DNA of 64,000 nucleotides, taken from assembly GCF_001704415.2 (NCBI RefSeq), contig NC_030811.1:77828069-77892068 (forward strand), in the 5' to 3' direction. Position numbers and translations under genes: made by a program. Below the pieces are notes generated by a model. The model did no database searches, had not been told where the DNA came from, and saw only the letters and a program-made list of their open reading frames with translations. The stretch is from Capra hircus. Lineage: Eukaryota; Chordata; Mammalia; Artiodactyla; Bovidae. Below are positions 44,741 through 55,392 of the stretch, piece after piece; the stretch's first letter is position 1; each line of letters starts with the position of its first letter.

Positions 44741-45192
44741 GCTGTTCAAATAGCTTACCATTGCAGATCCATGAAAACTATATAATTCCAAGGCAATTTC
44801 ATTCCTTTTTTAGGGACCAGGGAAAGCAGGTCAACTCACAAAATGTGTCTTGTTAATCAGAATTTTCAATTTAAGACTTAAATAGTATAGGCAATTTAAA
44901 AGGGTCAACATAAGGGCCTTATTAAAAATAAACAAGCCCATAGCACTTAAATTACCACTGTAACTGTAGAATGAAACTGGTGTCACATGAGTAAGATAAT
45001 TGAATTGGGATTGAAAACTTTGGGTTGCCAGTCTTGAGAAATTAGTTTGAAATACACAAAACTTTATGAGCGAATTATCTTAATAGCAAAGATATGTTTT
45101 TTAGGTGACAGAGGAGTTATACAGTGGATGAAAAGGAGAGAAAGAGAAGAACTGGACTGTAATATATCAAAAGAAAAATATAATACGTTGCT
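44741..45192. other. Non-coding sequence, nothing recognised
   Basis: No element or gene seen. Confidence 0.5.
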
Positions 45193-45489
45193 TCTTAAGC
45201 TTCTGCTGCTGCTGCTAAGTCACTTCAATCATGTCTGACTCTGTGCGACCCCAGAAACGGCAGCCCACGAGGCTCCCCCATCCCTGGGATTCTCCAGGCA
45301 AGAACACTGGAGTGGGTTGCCATTTCCTTCTCCAATGCATGAAAGTGAAAAATGAAAGTGAAGTTCCTCAGTTGTGTCTGACTCTTTAGCGACCCCATGG
45401 ACTGCAGCCTACCAGGCTCCTCAGTCGATGGGATTTTCCAGGCAAGAGTACTGGAGTGGGTTGCCATTGCCTTCTCCATCTTAAGCTTC
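45193..45489 (-). mobile_element. BovA2 SINE with 11-bp target-site duplication
   Basis: Antisense dimer: a GCT repeat at 45204-45216, two BovA units, and the linker 'gcatgaaagtgaaaaatgaaagtgaag'. The perfect direct repeat tcttaagcttc is seen at 45193-45203 and 45479-45489. Confidence 0.97.
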
Positions 45490-45627
45490 CAGTCTATCTT
45501 AAAATTTGGAAAACTTTCCAGTGGCAAATTAGGAGTCAAATCCAACCAGCACTCCCTCCAAATAGTCATCAGTACTACTTTATAATTTCTTTGTTATTGT
45601 CATCTTCTCTGGTGTCTTACATTCCTC

Positions 45628-45628
<1 letters not shown>

Positions 45629-45667
<39 letters not shown>
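45629..45667 (+). repeat. (CA)n microsatellite
   Basis: About 19 uninterrupted CA units; a likely polymorphic marker. Confidence 0.97.
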
Positions 45668-45668
<1 letters not shown>

Positions 45669-46170
45669 CAATTTAAAATGCATTGTAAATGATGCATTTT
45701 AGTAAAGCCTGAATTCTAATGGAGGATTCTCAAATTAGTCTTTTCATTTTCCAATGACCATCTTAAGTAAAGGAACTAAATTCAACAGTGTACTATCATG
45801 TATAGTATAGGTATTTGACTATTGATAAACACATTTAAATAAAGATAAAATTAAGATGTCTGTTGAGTGTGCACATCTCTCAATGTGACTATGTAAAGAA
45901 ATATACAGTAATGAAAGTAAATTATATATAAAATTGTAATCAACAGAAGATAGAAATGATTTAGGATGTTCAACATAAACCTACTGTCTTTTCATTCTTT
46001 AGCTAATTCAATCTTATGTACTAATCTGAAGGTTCTTCTCTTCAACCTTGCTAGATCATCATTTACCCTTTCTGAAAATAATGCTTGTATATGTTAGTTA
46101 ACATGTACTGAAGACTTACTATCTATAAAGCATTGGTTTTGTTATTAGCCACTTTGGTTTTTATTTTTGT
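45668..46170. other. Non-coding sequence, nothing recognised
   Basis: No repeat or coding sequence recognised. Confidence 0.5.
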
Positions 46171-46339
46171 TGTTTAGTCACTAAGTTGTGTTTGAATCTT
46201 TTGCGACCCCATGGACTATAGCCTGCCAAGTTCCTCTGCCCATGGGATTTCCCAGGCAAGAATACTGGAGTGGGTAGCCATTTCTTTCTCCAGGGGATCT
46301 TCCCAACATAGGGACTGACCCACATCTCCTGCACTGGAA
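46171..46339 (-). mobile_element. Bov-tA SINE lacking tRNA-like head
   Basis: Antisense body 'tgtttagtcactaagttgtgtttg', 'ggcaagaatactggagtgggtagcc', up to 'ctcctgcactgga'. The final about 35 bases of the head are missing where BovB sequence begins at 46340. Confidence 0.9.
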
Positions 46340-48372
46340 ATCACAATTACAGAAAACTAAAAAACTGATGGCTTGGATCACAGCCTTGTCTAACTCAATG
46401 AAACTATGGGCCATGCCCTGTAGGGCCACCCAAGATGGGCGGAGAGTTTTGAGAAAATGTGGTCCACTGGAGAAGGGAATGGCAAACCACTTTAGTATTC
46501 TTCCCCTGAGAACCCCATGAACAATATGAAAAGGCAAAAAGATATGACACTGAAAGGTGAACTCACCAGGTCAGTAGGTGCCCAATATGCTACTGGAGAA
46601 GAGTGGAGAAATAACTCCAGAAAGAATGAAGAGACAGAGCCAAAAGGGAAAAAATGCCCAGTTGTGGATGTGACATGATGGAAGTAAAGTCCTATGCTAT
46701 AAAGAACAATATTGCATAGGAACCTGGAATGTTAGGCCCATGAATCAAGATAAATTGGAAGTGGTCAAACTGGAGATGGCAAGAGTGAACACTGACATTT
46801 TAGGAATCAGTTAACTAAAATTGGAATGGGTGAATTTAGTTCAGGTGACCATTCCATCTACTACTGTGAGCAAGAATCCCTTAGAAGAAATGGAGTAGCC
46901 CTCATAGTCAACAAGAGTCTGAAATGCAGCACTTGGGTGCAATCTCAAAAATGACAGAATGATCTCTGTTCATTTCCAAGGCAAACTATTCAATATCACA
47001 GTAACCCAAGTCTATGCCCCAACCACTAAGGCCTGAAGCTGAAGTTAAACTTGTAGGTCTTGAAGACCTGCAAGACCTTCTAGAACTAACACCAAAAAAA
47101 GATGTCCTTTTTTCCCTAGGTGACTGGAATGCACAAGAAGGAAGTCAAGAGATACCAGGAAAAAAAAAAAAAAAAGAGAGATACCAGGAGTGACAGGCTA
47201 GTTTAGTTCTGGAGTACAAAATGAAGCAGGGCAAAGGCTAACAGAGTTTTGCCAAGAGAGTGCAGGCAAAATCTTTGCCAGAGTTTTGCACTGATCATAG
47301 CAAATACCATCTTCTAACAACACATGAGACGACTCTACATATGGACATCACCATATTGATTATATTCTTTGTAACAGAAGATGGAAAAGTTCTATGCAGT
47401 CACCAAAACAAGACCAGGAGCTGATCATGGCTCAGATCATGAAATCCTTATTGCAAAATTCGCAGTTATTGAATAAAGCAGGAAAACACCTCGACCATTC
47501 ATGTATGACCTAAATATAATTCTTTACGATACAGTGGAAGTGACAAATAGACCCAAAGGATTAGATCTGATAGAATGCTTGAAGAACTATGGACAGAGGT
47601 TTGTAATATTGTAAAAGAGGCAGGGATTAAAATTACACTCAAAAAGAAGAAAAGCAAAAAAGGTAAAATGATTATCTAAAGAGGCATTACCAAATAGCTG
47701 AGAGAAGAGAAGCGAAAGGCAAAGGAGTAAAGGAAAGATATATCCATCTGAATGGAAAGTTCCAAAGAATAGCAAGGAGAGATAAGAAAGTCTTTCTCGG
47801 TGATCAGTGCAAAGAAATAGAGGAAAACAATAGACTGGGAAAGACTAGAGATCTCTTCAAGAAAATTAGAGACACCAAGGGAACATTTCATGCAAAAATG
47901 GCCAAAATTAATGACAGAAACTGTATGGACTTAACAGAAGCAGAAGATATTAAGAAGAGGTGGCAAGAATACACAGAACTATACAAAAGAGATGTTCATG
48001 ACCCAGATAACCATGATAGTGTGATAACTCAACTAGAGCCTGACATCCTGGAATACCAACAAAGCTAGTGGAGGTGATGGAATTCCAGTTGAGTTATTTT
48101 AAATCCTAAAAAATGATGCTGTGAAAGTGCTGCACTCCATATGCTAGCAAATCTGGAAAACTCAGCAGTGGCCACAGGACAGAAAAAGTTCAGTTTTTAT
48201 TCCAATTCCAAAGAATGCTCAAACTACCACACAATTGCACTCATCTCACATGCTAGCAAAGTAATGCTCAATTTTCTCCAAGGGAGACTTCAACAATATG
48301 TGAACAGAGAACTTCCAGATGTTGAAGCTGGATTTAGAAAAGGCAGAGGAACCAGAAACCAAATTGCCAATG
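46340..48372 (+). mobile_element. BovB copy A: 5' end, endonuclease and start of RT
   Basis: It begins at the true BovB 5' region ('aatcacaattacagaaaactaaaaaactgatgg', 'cacagccttgtctaactcaatgaaac'). It continues through the endonuclease ('agaatgatctctgttcatttccaagg', about 46955) and the linker to the RT start ('gatttagaaaaggcagaggaaccagaa', about 48330). It stops at about 48372 and antisense BovB (copy B) follows directly; its own 3' half is absent. Stops, frameshifts and a deletion near 47340-47370 prevent any product. A 15-A run flanked by a 13-bp direct repeat lies at 47148-47189. Confidence 0.93.
47148..47189 (+). repeat. Poly(A) run flanked by 13-bp direct repeat
   Basis: The sequence agagataccagga occurs at 47148-47160 and 47177-47189. 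Between them lie 15 A residues and one G. In other BovB copies this site is not duplicated. The structure is what a retroposition reduced to its poly(A) tail would leave. Confidence 0.9.
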
Positions 48373-49430
48373 TCCATTCAGATCAGTCACTCAGTCATGT
48401 CCTACTCTTAGCAATCCCATGGACAGCAGCACATCAGGCTTCCCTGTCCATCACCAAATCCTGGAGCTTGCTCAAACTCATTTCCATAGAGACAGTGACG
48501 ACATCCAACCATCTCATGCTCTGTCATCCCCTTCTTCTCCTGCCTTCAATCTCAGCATCAGAGTCCTTTCAATGAATCAGTTTTTCACAACAGGTGGCCA
48601 AAGTACTGAAGATCAGCTTCAACATCAGTCCTTCCAATGAATACTCTGGACTGATTTCCTTTAGGATTGACTGCTTTGATCTCTTGGCAGTCCAAGGGAC
48701 TCTCAAGAGTCTTCTACAACACCACAGTTCAAAAGCATCAATATTTCAGCATTCAGCTTTCTTTATAGTCCAAATCTCACATCAATACATTACTACTGGA
48801 AAAACCAAGGCTTTGAATTGGCAGACCTTTGCTGGCAAAGTAATGTGTCTGCTTCTTCATATGTTGTCTAGGTTGGTCATAAATTTTCTTCCAAGGAGCA
48901 AGCATCTTTTAATTTCATGGCTGCAATCACCATCTGCAGTGATTTTGGAGTCCAAGAAAATCAAGTCTCTCTTTGGTTCTACAGTTTCCCCATTTATTTG
49001 CCATGAAGTGATGGGACTGGATGCCATGATCTTAGTTTTCTGAATGTTGAGTTTTAGCCAACTTTTTCAATCTCCTCTTTCACTTTCATCAAGAAGCTCT
49101 TTAGTTCTTCTTCACTTTCTGCCATAAGGGTGGTGTCATTTGCGTATCTGCAATTATGATATTTCTTCCAGCAATCTTCATTCCAGCTTGTGCTATATAC
49201 AGTCTAGCATTTCACATGATGTACTCTGCATATACGTTAAATGAGCATGGTGAAAATACACTGCCTTGATGTACCCCTTTCCCAATTTGGAGCCAGTATG
49301 TTCCATGTCCAGTTCAAACTTGCTTCTTGACCTGCATATAGATTTCTCAGGAGGCAGGTAAGGTGGTCTGGTACTCCCATTTCTTTAAGAATTTTTCACA
49401 GTTTGCTGTGATCCACACAGTCAAAGATTT
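48373..49430 (-). mobile_element. BovB copy B: 3' half
   Basis: Antisense BovB from its 3' end ('cagatcagtcactcagtcatg', 'gcttccctgtccatcacc') to 'gctgtgatccacacagtcaaag' at 49430. Copy C/D is inserted there and copy B resumes at 51178. The catalytic box reads YAND in place of YADD (complement of 'gtcatttgcgtatc', about 49135-49148). The copy diverges moderately from consensus and its frame is broken. Confidence 0.93.
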
Positions 49431-51186
49431 TCAGTTCAGTTCAGTCGCTCAGTCGTGTCTGACTCTTTGCGACCCCATGAATTGCAGCATGCCAGGCCTC
49501 CCTGTCCATCACTAACTCCCAGAATTTACTCAGACTCATGTCCATCAAGTCGGTGATGCCATCCAGCCATCTCATCCTCTGTCATCCCCTTCTCCTCCTG
49601 CCCACAATCCCTCCCAGCATCAGAGTCTTTTCCAGTGAGTCAACACTTTGCATGAGGTGGCCAAAGCACTGGAGTTTCAGCTTTAGCATCATTCCTTCCA
49701 ATGAACACCCAGGACTGATCTCCTTTAGGATGGACTGGTTGGATCTCCTTGCAGTCCAAGGGACTCTCAAGAGTCTTCTCCAACACCACAGCTCTAAAGC
49801 ATCAATTCTTCAGCATTCAGCTTTCTTCACAGTCCAACTCTAACATCCATACCTGACTACTAGAAAAACCATAGCCTTGACTAGACGGACCTTAGCTGGC
49901 AAAGTAATGTCTCTGCTTTTTAATATGCTACCTAGGTTGGTCATAACTTTCCTTTCAAGGAGTAAAGCGACTTTTAATTTCATGGCTGCAGTCACCATCT
50001 GCAGTGATTTTAGAGCCCAGAAAAATAAAGTCCGACACTGTTCCCACTGTTTCCCCATCTATTCCCCATGAAATGCAAAGAAATAGAGGAAAATAACAGA
50101 CTGGGAAAGATTAGAGATCTTTTGAAGAAAATTAGAGATACCAAGAGAATATCTCATGTGAAGATGGACTCAATAAAGGACAGAAATGGTATGGACCTAA
50201 CAGAAGCAAAAGATATTAAGAAGCGGTGGCAAGAAAACACAGAAGAACTGTAAAAAAAAGATCTTCATGACCCAGATAATCATGATGGTGTGATCACTCA
50301 CCTAGAGCCAGACATCCTGGAATGTGAAGTCAAGTGGGCCTTAGAAAGCATCACTACGAACAAAGCTAGTGGAGGTGAAGGAATTCCAGTTGAGCTATTT
50401 CAAATCCTGTAAGATGATGCTGTGAAACTGCTGCATTCAATATGCCAGCAAATTTGGAAAACTCAGCAGTGGCCACAGGACTGGAAAAGGTCACTTTTCA
50501 TTCCAATCCCAAAGAAAGGCGATGCAGAAGAATGCTCAAACTACTGCACAATTGCACTCATCTCACACGCTAGTAAAGTAATGCTCAAAATTCTCCAAGC
50601 CAGGCTTCAGCAATCCGTGAACCATGAACTTCCTGTTGTTCAAGCTGGTTTTAGAAAAGGCAGAGGAACCAGAGATCAAATGGCCAACATCTGCTGGATC
50701 ATGGAAAAAGGAAGAGAGTTCCAGAAAAAAATCTACTCTGCTTTATTGACTATGCCAAAGCCTTTGTGTGGATCACAGTAAACTGTTGAAAATTCTGAAA
50801 GAGATGGGAATACCAGACCATCTGACCTGCCTCTTGAGAAATCTGTATGCAGGTCAGGAAGCAACAGTTAGAACTGGACGTGGAACAACAGACTGGTTCC
50901 AAATAGGAAAAGGAGGACGTTAAGGCTGTATATTGTCATCCTCCTTATTTAACTTCTATGCAGAGTACATCATGAGAAAGTCTGGGCTGGAAGAAGAACA
51001 AGCTGGAATCAAGATTGCCGGGAGAAATACCAATAACCTCAGATATGCAAATGACACCACCCTTATGGCAGAAAGTGAAGAGGAACTAAAAAGCCTCTTG
51101 ATGAAAGTGAAAGAGAAGAGTGAAAAGGTTGGCTTAAAGCTCAACATTCAGAAAACTAAGATCATGGCATCTGGTCCCAAAGACTT
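49422..51186. mobile_element. BovB copy C/D: 5'-inverted insertion nested in copy B
   Basis: Left part (49431-50071, minus) runs from the BovB 3' tail to 'ccccatctattccccatgaa'. Right part (50072-51177, plus) covers the element region just upstream, from 'tgcaaagaaatagagg' to 'catggcatctggtccc'. In element coordinates the two parts meet within a few bases, so together they are one transcript copied with its 5' segment inverted, the product expected from twin priming. Flanking repeats caaagattt (49422-49430) and caaagactt (51178-51186) differ by one base and fit a target-site duplication in copy B. Confidence 0.9.
50422..51178 (+). pseudogene. BovB ORF2 reverse-transcriptase remnant in inverted segment D
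   Basis: Frame 50422-50781 carries the RT fingers region ('QDWKRSLFIPIPKKGDAEECSNY', 'AGFRKGRGTRDQ'). A frameshift near 50740-50775 disrupts the palm motif. Frame 50933-51178 continues with 'NNLRYANDTTLMAES', where the catalytic box is YAND, so the first catalytic Asp is lost, and 'KLNIQKTKIMASGP'. It cannot be active. Confidence 0.88.
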
Positions 51187-52165
51187 TAGCGCAGTCAATA
51201 AAGCTGAAAAAGATGTTTTTCTGGAACTCTCTTGCTTTTTCCATGATCCAGTGGATGTTGGCCATTTGATCTCTGGTTCCTCTGCCTTTTCTAAATCCAA
51301 CTTCAACATTTGGAAGTTCACGGTTCATGTACTGTTGAAGCCTGACTTGGGGAATTTTGAGCATTACTTTGCTAGTGTGTGAGAAGAGTGCAATTGTGCG
51401 GTAATTTGAACATTCCTTGGCATTGCCTTTCTTTGGGATTGGAATGAAAACTGACCTTTTCCAGTCCTGTGGCCACTGCTGAGTTTTCCAAATTTGCTGG
51501 CATATTGTGTAGCATTTTCATAGCATCCTCTTTTAGGATCTGAAATAGCTCAACTGGAATTCCTTCACCTCCACTAGCTTTTTTCGTAGTGATGCTTCCT
51601 AATACCCATTTGACTATGCATTTCAGGATGCCTGCCTGTAGGTGAATGATCTCACCATTGTGATTATCTTGGCCATGATGATCTTTTTTGTACAGTTCTT
51701 TTGTGTATTCTTGCCACCTCTTCTTAATATCATCTGCTTCTGTTTGGTCCATACTGTTTTGTGCCTATCTTTGCACATAAGATTTCCTTGGTATCTCTAA
51801 TTGTCTTAAAGAGATCTCTGGTCTTTCCTATTGCATTGTTTTCCTCTATTTCTTTGCATGGATCACCAAGGAAGGCTTTCTTATCTCTCCTTGCTATTCT
51901 TTGGAACTCTGCATTCAGATTAGTGTATCTTTCTTTTTCTCATTTGCCTCTTGCTTCTCTTCTTTTCTTAGCTATTTGTAAGGCCTCCTCAGACAACCAT
52001 TTTGCCTTTCTTTTTCTTGGGGATGGTCTTGATCACTGCCTCCTGTACAATGTCAAGAACCTCCATCCATAGTTCTTCAGGCAGTGTATCAGATATAATC
52101 CCTTGAATCTATTTGTCACTCCTACTGTAATTGTAAGGGATTTGATTCAGGTTATACCTGAATAA
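51178..52165 (-). mobile_element. BovB copy B, continuation
   Basis: It resumes exactly where copy B broke off ('caaagactttagcgcagtcaataaagc'). It extends through the RT fingers and linker ('ccatgatccagtggatgttggcc', 'gttttccaaatttgctggcatattg') to 'gggatttgattcaggttatacctgaat', where it is 5'-truncated. With 48373-49430 it makes about 2.05 kb of one BovB. Confidence 0.93.
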
Positions 52166-52208
52166 CTTTTATTCAGAAGTTTCATTCATAACCTTTATTC
52201 AGAAGGTT
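52164..52208 (+). repeat. Short imperfect tandem duplication
   Basis: 'acttttattcagaagttt' (52164-52181) is echoed by 'acctttattcagaaggtt' (52190-52207) at the 5' edge of BovB copy B. Confidence 0.75.
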
Positions 52209-52456
52209 ACTACCTAATAATCCCATGGAAATAGTAGCCATGTTTCCTCTTTGTAATTTGAATACTGTATACCAGAAAGGGTTTTTTATAAATGGGATAA
52301 AGGCTCTCCACATTTCTCAGTGATTTTAGGAAAAAAGTATGGCAGACTTTGGAAAAAAGAAGGATTAAGTGATATTAAAAAGTGACACATTTCTTATTTT
52401 TATCTGCATAATGATTTTACAGTATACCCTTTAATTTAAAGTAGAAGCCTTCCATT
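52209..52456. other. Non-coding sequence, nothing recognised
   Basis: AT-rich; no element seen. Confidence 0.5.
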
Positions 52457-52546
52457 TCTTTTTTTCTTTTTGGCTGTGCTGTGCCTGACCAGGAGCTGAA
52501 CTCACACCCTTAGAGTCCTAACCACTGGGCTACCAGGGAAATCCCA
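52457..52546 (-). mobile_element. CHR-2-type tRNA-derived SINE
   Basis: Short antisense copy: T-rich tail, 'ggctgtgctgtgcctgaccaggagctgaac' and head 'agtcctaaccactgggctaccagggaaatccc'. A C-run (52592-52602) follows 46 bases later. Confidence 0.85.
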
Positions 52547-52796
52547 GTACCCCCATTAGTCTCACATTTCTCACTAAGTTCTTTTGATCCTCCCCCCCCC
52601 CCAATCCAAAGCAAGAACTGAAGCCTGGAAAATACCCCTTTAATAGCAGCAATAACACCAATACAAGTCCATAAATTATCAGACAAGCCACATTTCATTA
52701 TTAGACTTAATGCCATGTTGGGCTCCATCCAATGGCTAATGTTTTCCATTCTTTTAAATTCCTGTTGCCAAGAGTGGTTCAGTTTTTGTTACTGCT

Positions 52797-53094
52797 AGTT
52801 ACTCTGACAGAGAAGGTAATGGCACCCCACTCCAGTACTCTTTCTTAGACAATCCCATGGACGGAGGAGCCTGCTGGTCTGCAGTCCACGGAGTCGCTAA
52901 GAATTGGCACAACTGAGCAGCTCCACTTTCACTTTTCACTTTCATAAAAGTGAAAAGTGAAATGGCAACCCACTCCAGTGTTCTTGCCTGGAGAATCCCA
53001 GGAACGGGAGAGCCTGGTGGGCTGCTGTCTATGGGGTCACACAGAGTCAGACACGACTGAAGCAACTTAGCAGCAACAGCAGCAGTTACTCTGA
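52797..53094 (+). mobile_element. BovA2 SINE with 11-bp target-site duplication
   Basis: Two BovA units between perfect direct repeats agttactctga (52797-52807, 53084-53094), ending in an imperfect AGC/AAC tail. The linker between the units is abnormal: the usual 'gcattggagaagg' after 'cactttcat' is replaced by an inverted copy of the linker itself, giving a hairpin (52927-52962). Confidence 0.97.
52927..52962 (+). repeat. Perfect 16-bp inverted repeat with 4-base loop
   Basis: tttcacttttcacttt (52927-52942), loop cata, then aaagtgaaaagtgaaa (52947-52962). It lies in the BovA2 linker. Confidence 0.97.
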
Positions 53095-54340
53095 ATATGA
53101 AATGTACCTAGACTTGGTTTTACAGGAAAGTGCAATCAGTTATTTATCTGCACCCCCCCTCCTGAGGTATATTTTCTTTTTTTCTCCTTCCCCAACTATT
53201 TCAATTACCATTTTAAAAACAAACACCTCTTCTAAAAACTATTTGCTTTTTCTTCTGAAAAGTTATATAATATACATTTCATATCTTCATTTTATAACAG
53301 GATAAATTGTTTTAATTGCCAAAATGTAATCAAGGGAGTCACATACTTTAAAAGAGCATTATAATTTTCCTGTAAAATTGATCCACACTTGTGGTTATTT
53401 TTTACAACAAAGCTTTAAACGGAAGTGTCCATTTAGCTACACTTGAATTGGTGACATTTTTAGGCTGTCATTACCTACAGAAGGAGTGAACCAATGTCTC
53501 AACATGAATGAGCGGTAAGTGACCTTTGAAAATGCTTTTTCAGAGTAAGATTTTTTTCCTTTCTCTGTTTTTTAAGTAAAATAAACCTGGATTAGAAATA
53601 TGATAAATTCTAACTAAAGTTGCCCAAAGTATTCTCAGAAATGAAAAAAGCCAATCATCTTTCCATGTATAACCTTTAGGTACAGGGATGTTATAAATTA
53701 GTAAATTATATTTAATTGTGATTTTGGACTACTAAAATAGAAAAAAAATACTGTTTTTCCCCCCCATTTTATATTCTACTAACATTCACTTAATACTTGA
53801 TACATATATGTCATATATTTTTTAAAAACAGTTTTGGAAATAAATAAACATATAAAATCCAATCTCTCTTTTGAAGCAACTTTTAGTTTACTAGAAGTTA
53901 TAAAATGTATAAATATAATTCAGTTCATCATAATTGCAAAGACAGTTGGAAATAAAGTAGTTCATTTGCCCTTGGAGACCACCCTCTACCATTCTTCACT
54001 CTGTTATCTTAAAAATCTGATCTATATAAATGATATTTATAATCTTTGACTTCCAGTGGGTTTGACCAATGGGGAGCACCAGCATGCCTTCACGAGATAA
54101 AAGAGAGCTATAAAGTTGGAGTATTTAGGAAGTATTTAGTCTCAGCTTTTTCCTTATGATGTCACGGTGGGCTAGAATGTGTCCCAAAGCGAAAGCCTCA
54201 ATGTCTGGCAACGTTTCTTCTTTACAAAGTGTTCTCTATGTCTGGATACTGCTAACTGATCTCTTTCAGGTCCAGAGGTGGGAACTGGTAGAAGCACCAT
54301 GGGAGCACCCCAGGGTTCTGCCATATCTCTTCTCATTACA
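53095..54340. other. Non-coding AT-rich sequence
   Basis: No repeat or exon recognised. The plus frame at 53834-54049 (71 codons) has no motif. Confidence 0.5.
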
Positions 54341-54662
54341 TTCAGTTCAGTTCAGTTCAGTTCAGTCGCTCAGTCTTGTCCGACTCTCTGCAACCCCATG
54401 AATCGCAGCACGCCACGCCTCCCTGTCCATCACCAACTCCCGGAGTTCACTAGGAGTCACATCCATGGAGTCAGTGATGCCATCCAGCGATCTCATCCTC
54501 TGTCGTCCCCTTCTCCTCCTGCCCCAATCCCTCCCAGCATCAGTCTTTTTCAATGAGTCAACTCTTTGTATGAGGTGGCCAAAGTACTGGAGTTTCAGCT
54601 TCAGTATCATTCCCTTCAAAAAAATTCCAGGGCTGATCTCCTTCAGAATGGACTGGTTGGCT
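54341..54662 (-). mobile_element. BovB LINE 3' fragment
   Basis: Five TTCAG tail units (54341-54365), then 'gaatcgcagcacgcc', 'catcaccaactcccggag', ending at 'ggatggactggttgg' type sequence ('gaatggactggttgg', 54646-54660). It is close to consensus, so comparatively young, and 5'-truncated. Confidence 0.95.
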
Positions 54663-54969
54663 CTCCTGATTAAACCCTGCCTAATATCTGCATTTGAGTG
54701 TGCCAGCTCTTCCCTATCAATACTCAGAAATGAATGTTTTGGGGAAAAAAATAATCAGATCTAGCTATGAACAATTCTGTTATCTTTGATTATGTAGTAT
54801 ATAATAGTTAGAATGGTAATGAAGGTTTTTTCTTTAGTTCACAGCCAAACATGCTTTCATTCACTGTAAAAGAAACAATAATGCCCTATATTTTAAAGAA
54901 ATATAAATATCAAATTTTATAACTTCTGGATGGTAGGGGCATGATTCTTCACCTCTACTTCTCCATGCT
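54663..54969. other. Non-coding sequence, nothing recognised
   Basis: No element recognised. Confidence 0.5.
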
Positions 54970-55392
54970 TTTTTAAAAACTGAGATTATAGTTAACATAC
55001 CATAAAGTATATTCTTTTAAAGTATAGAGTGTACTGATTTTTTATATATTTACAAGTTTGGGCAATATCACCACTATATAATTCCAGATGTTTTTATCAC
55101 TCCCAAAAGAAACCCCACACTTCTTAGCCTTCTCTCTCCAGTAGTCCTATCTTCCTTATCCCTAAGCAACCATCAATCAACTTTCCCTCTCTATAGATAT
55201 GCTTATTCTAGAAACTTCATATAAATGGAATCTTAACAATATGCCACCTTTTGTTTACGGCCTCTTTCATTTAGCAAAATGTTTTCAAGTTTCATCTATG
55301 TTGTAGCATGTGTCAATCTTCATTCCTTTTTACTGTCAAGCAAAATTTCATTGCATGGATATACCACATTATATTTATCATCAGCTAGTTAT
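54970..55392. mobile_element. Ancient L1M-type LINE fragment
   Basis: 'ttaacataccataaagtatattcttttaaagtatagag', 'atcaccactatataattccagatg', 'cattgcatggatataccacattatatttatcatcagctag' match a very common mammal-wide L1M-type fragment. Orientation relative to L1 is not certain. BovB cuts it at 55393. Confidence 0.7.

Noticed and set aside
46340..49430. Copies A and B as a single twin-primed BovB
   Set aside because: In twin priming the inverted part sits on the 5' side of the 3' segment. Here A lies beyond B's 3' tail and the two overlap in element coordinates, so they are separate insertions.
54278..54764. Overlapping frames that resemble a Ser/Pro-rich protein
   Set aside because: They are translations of the antisense BovB 3' end, repeated at 14.5, 48.4, 49.5 and 60.2 kb.
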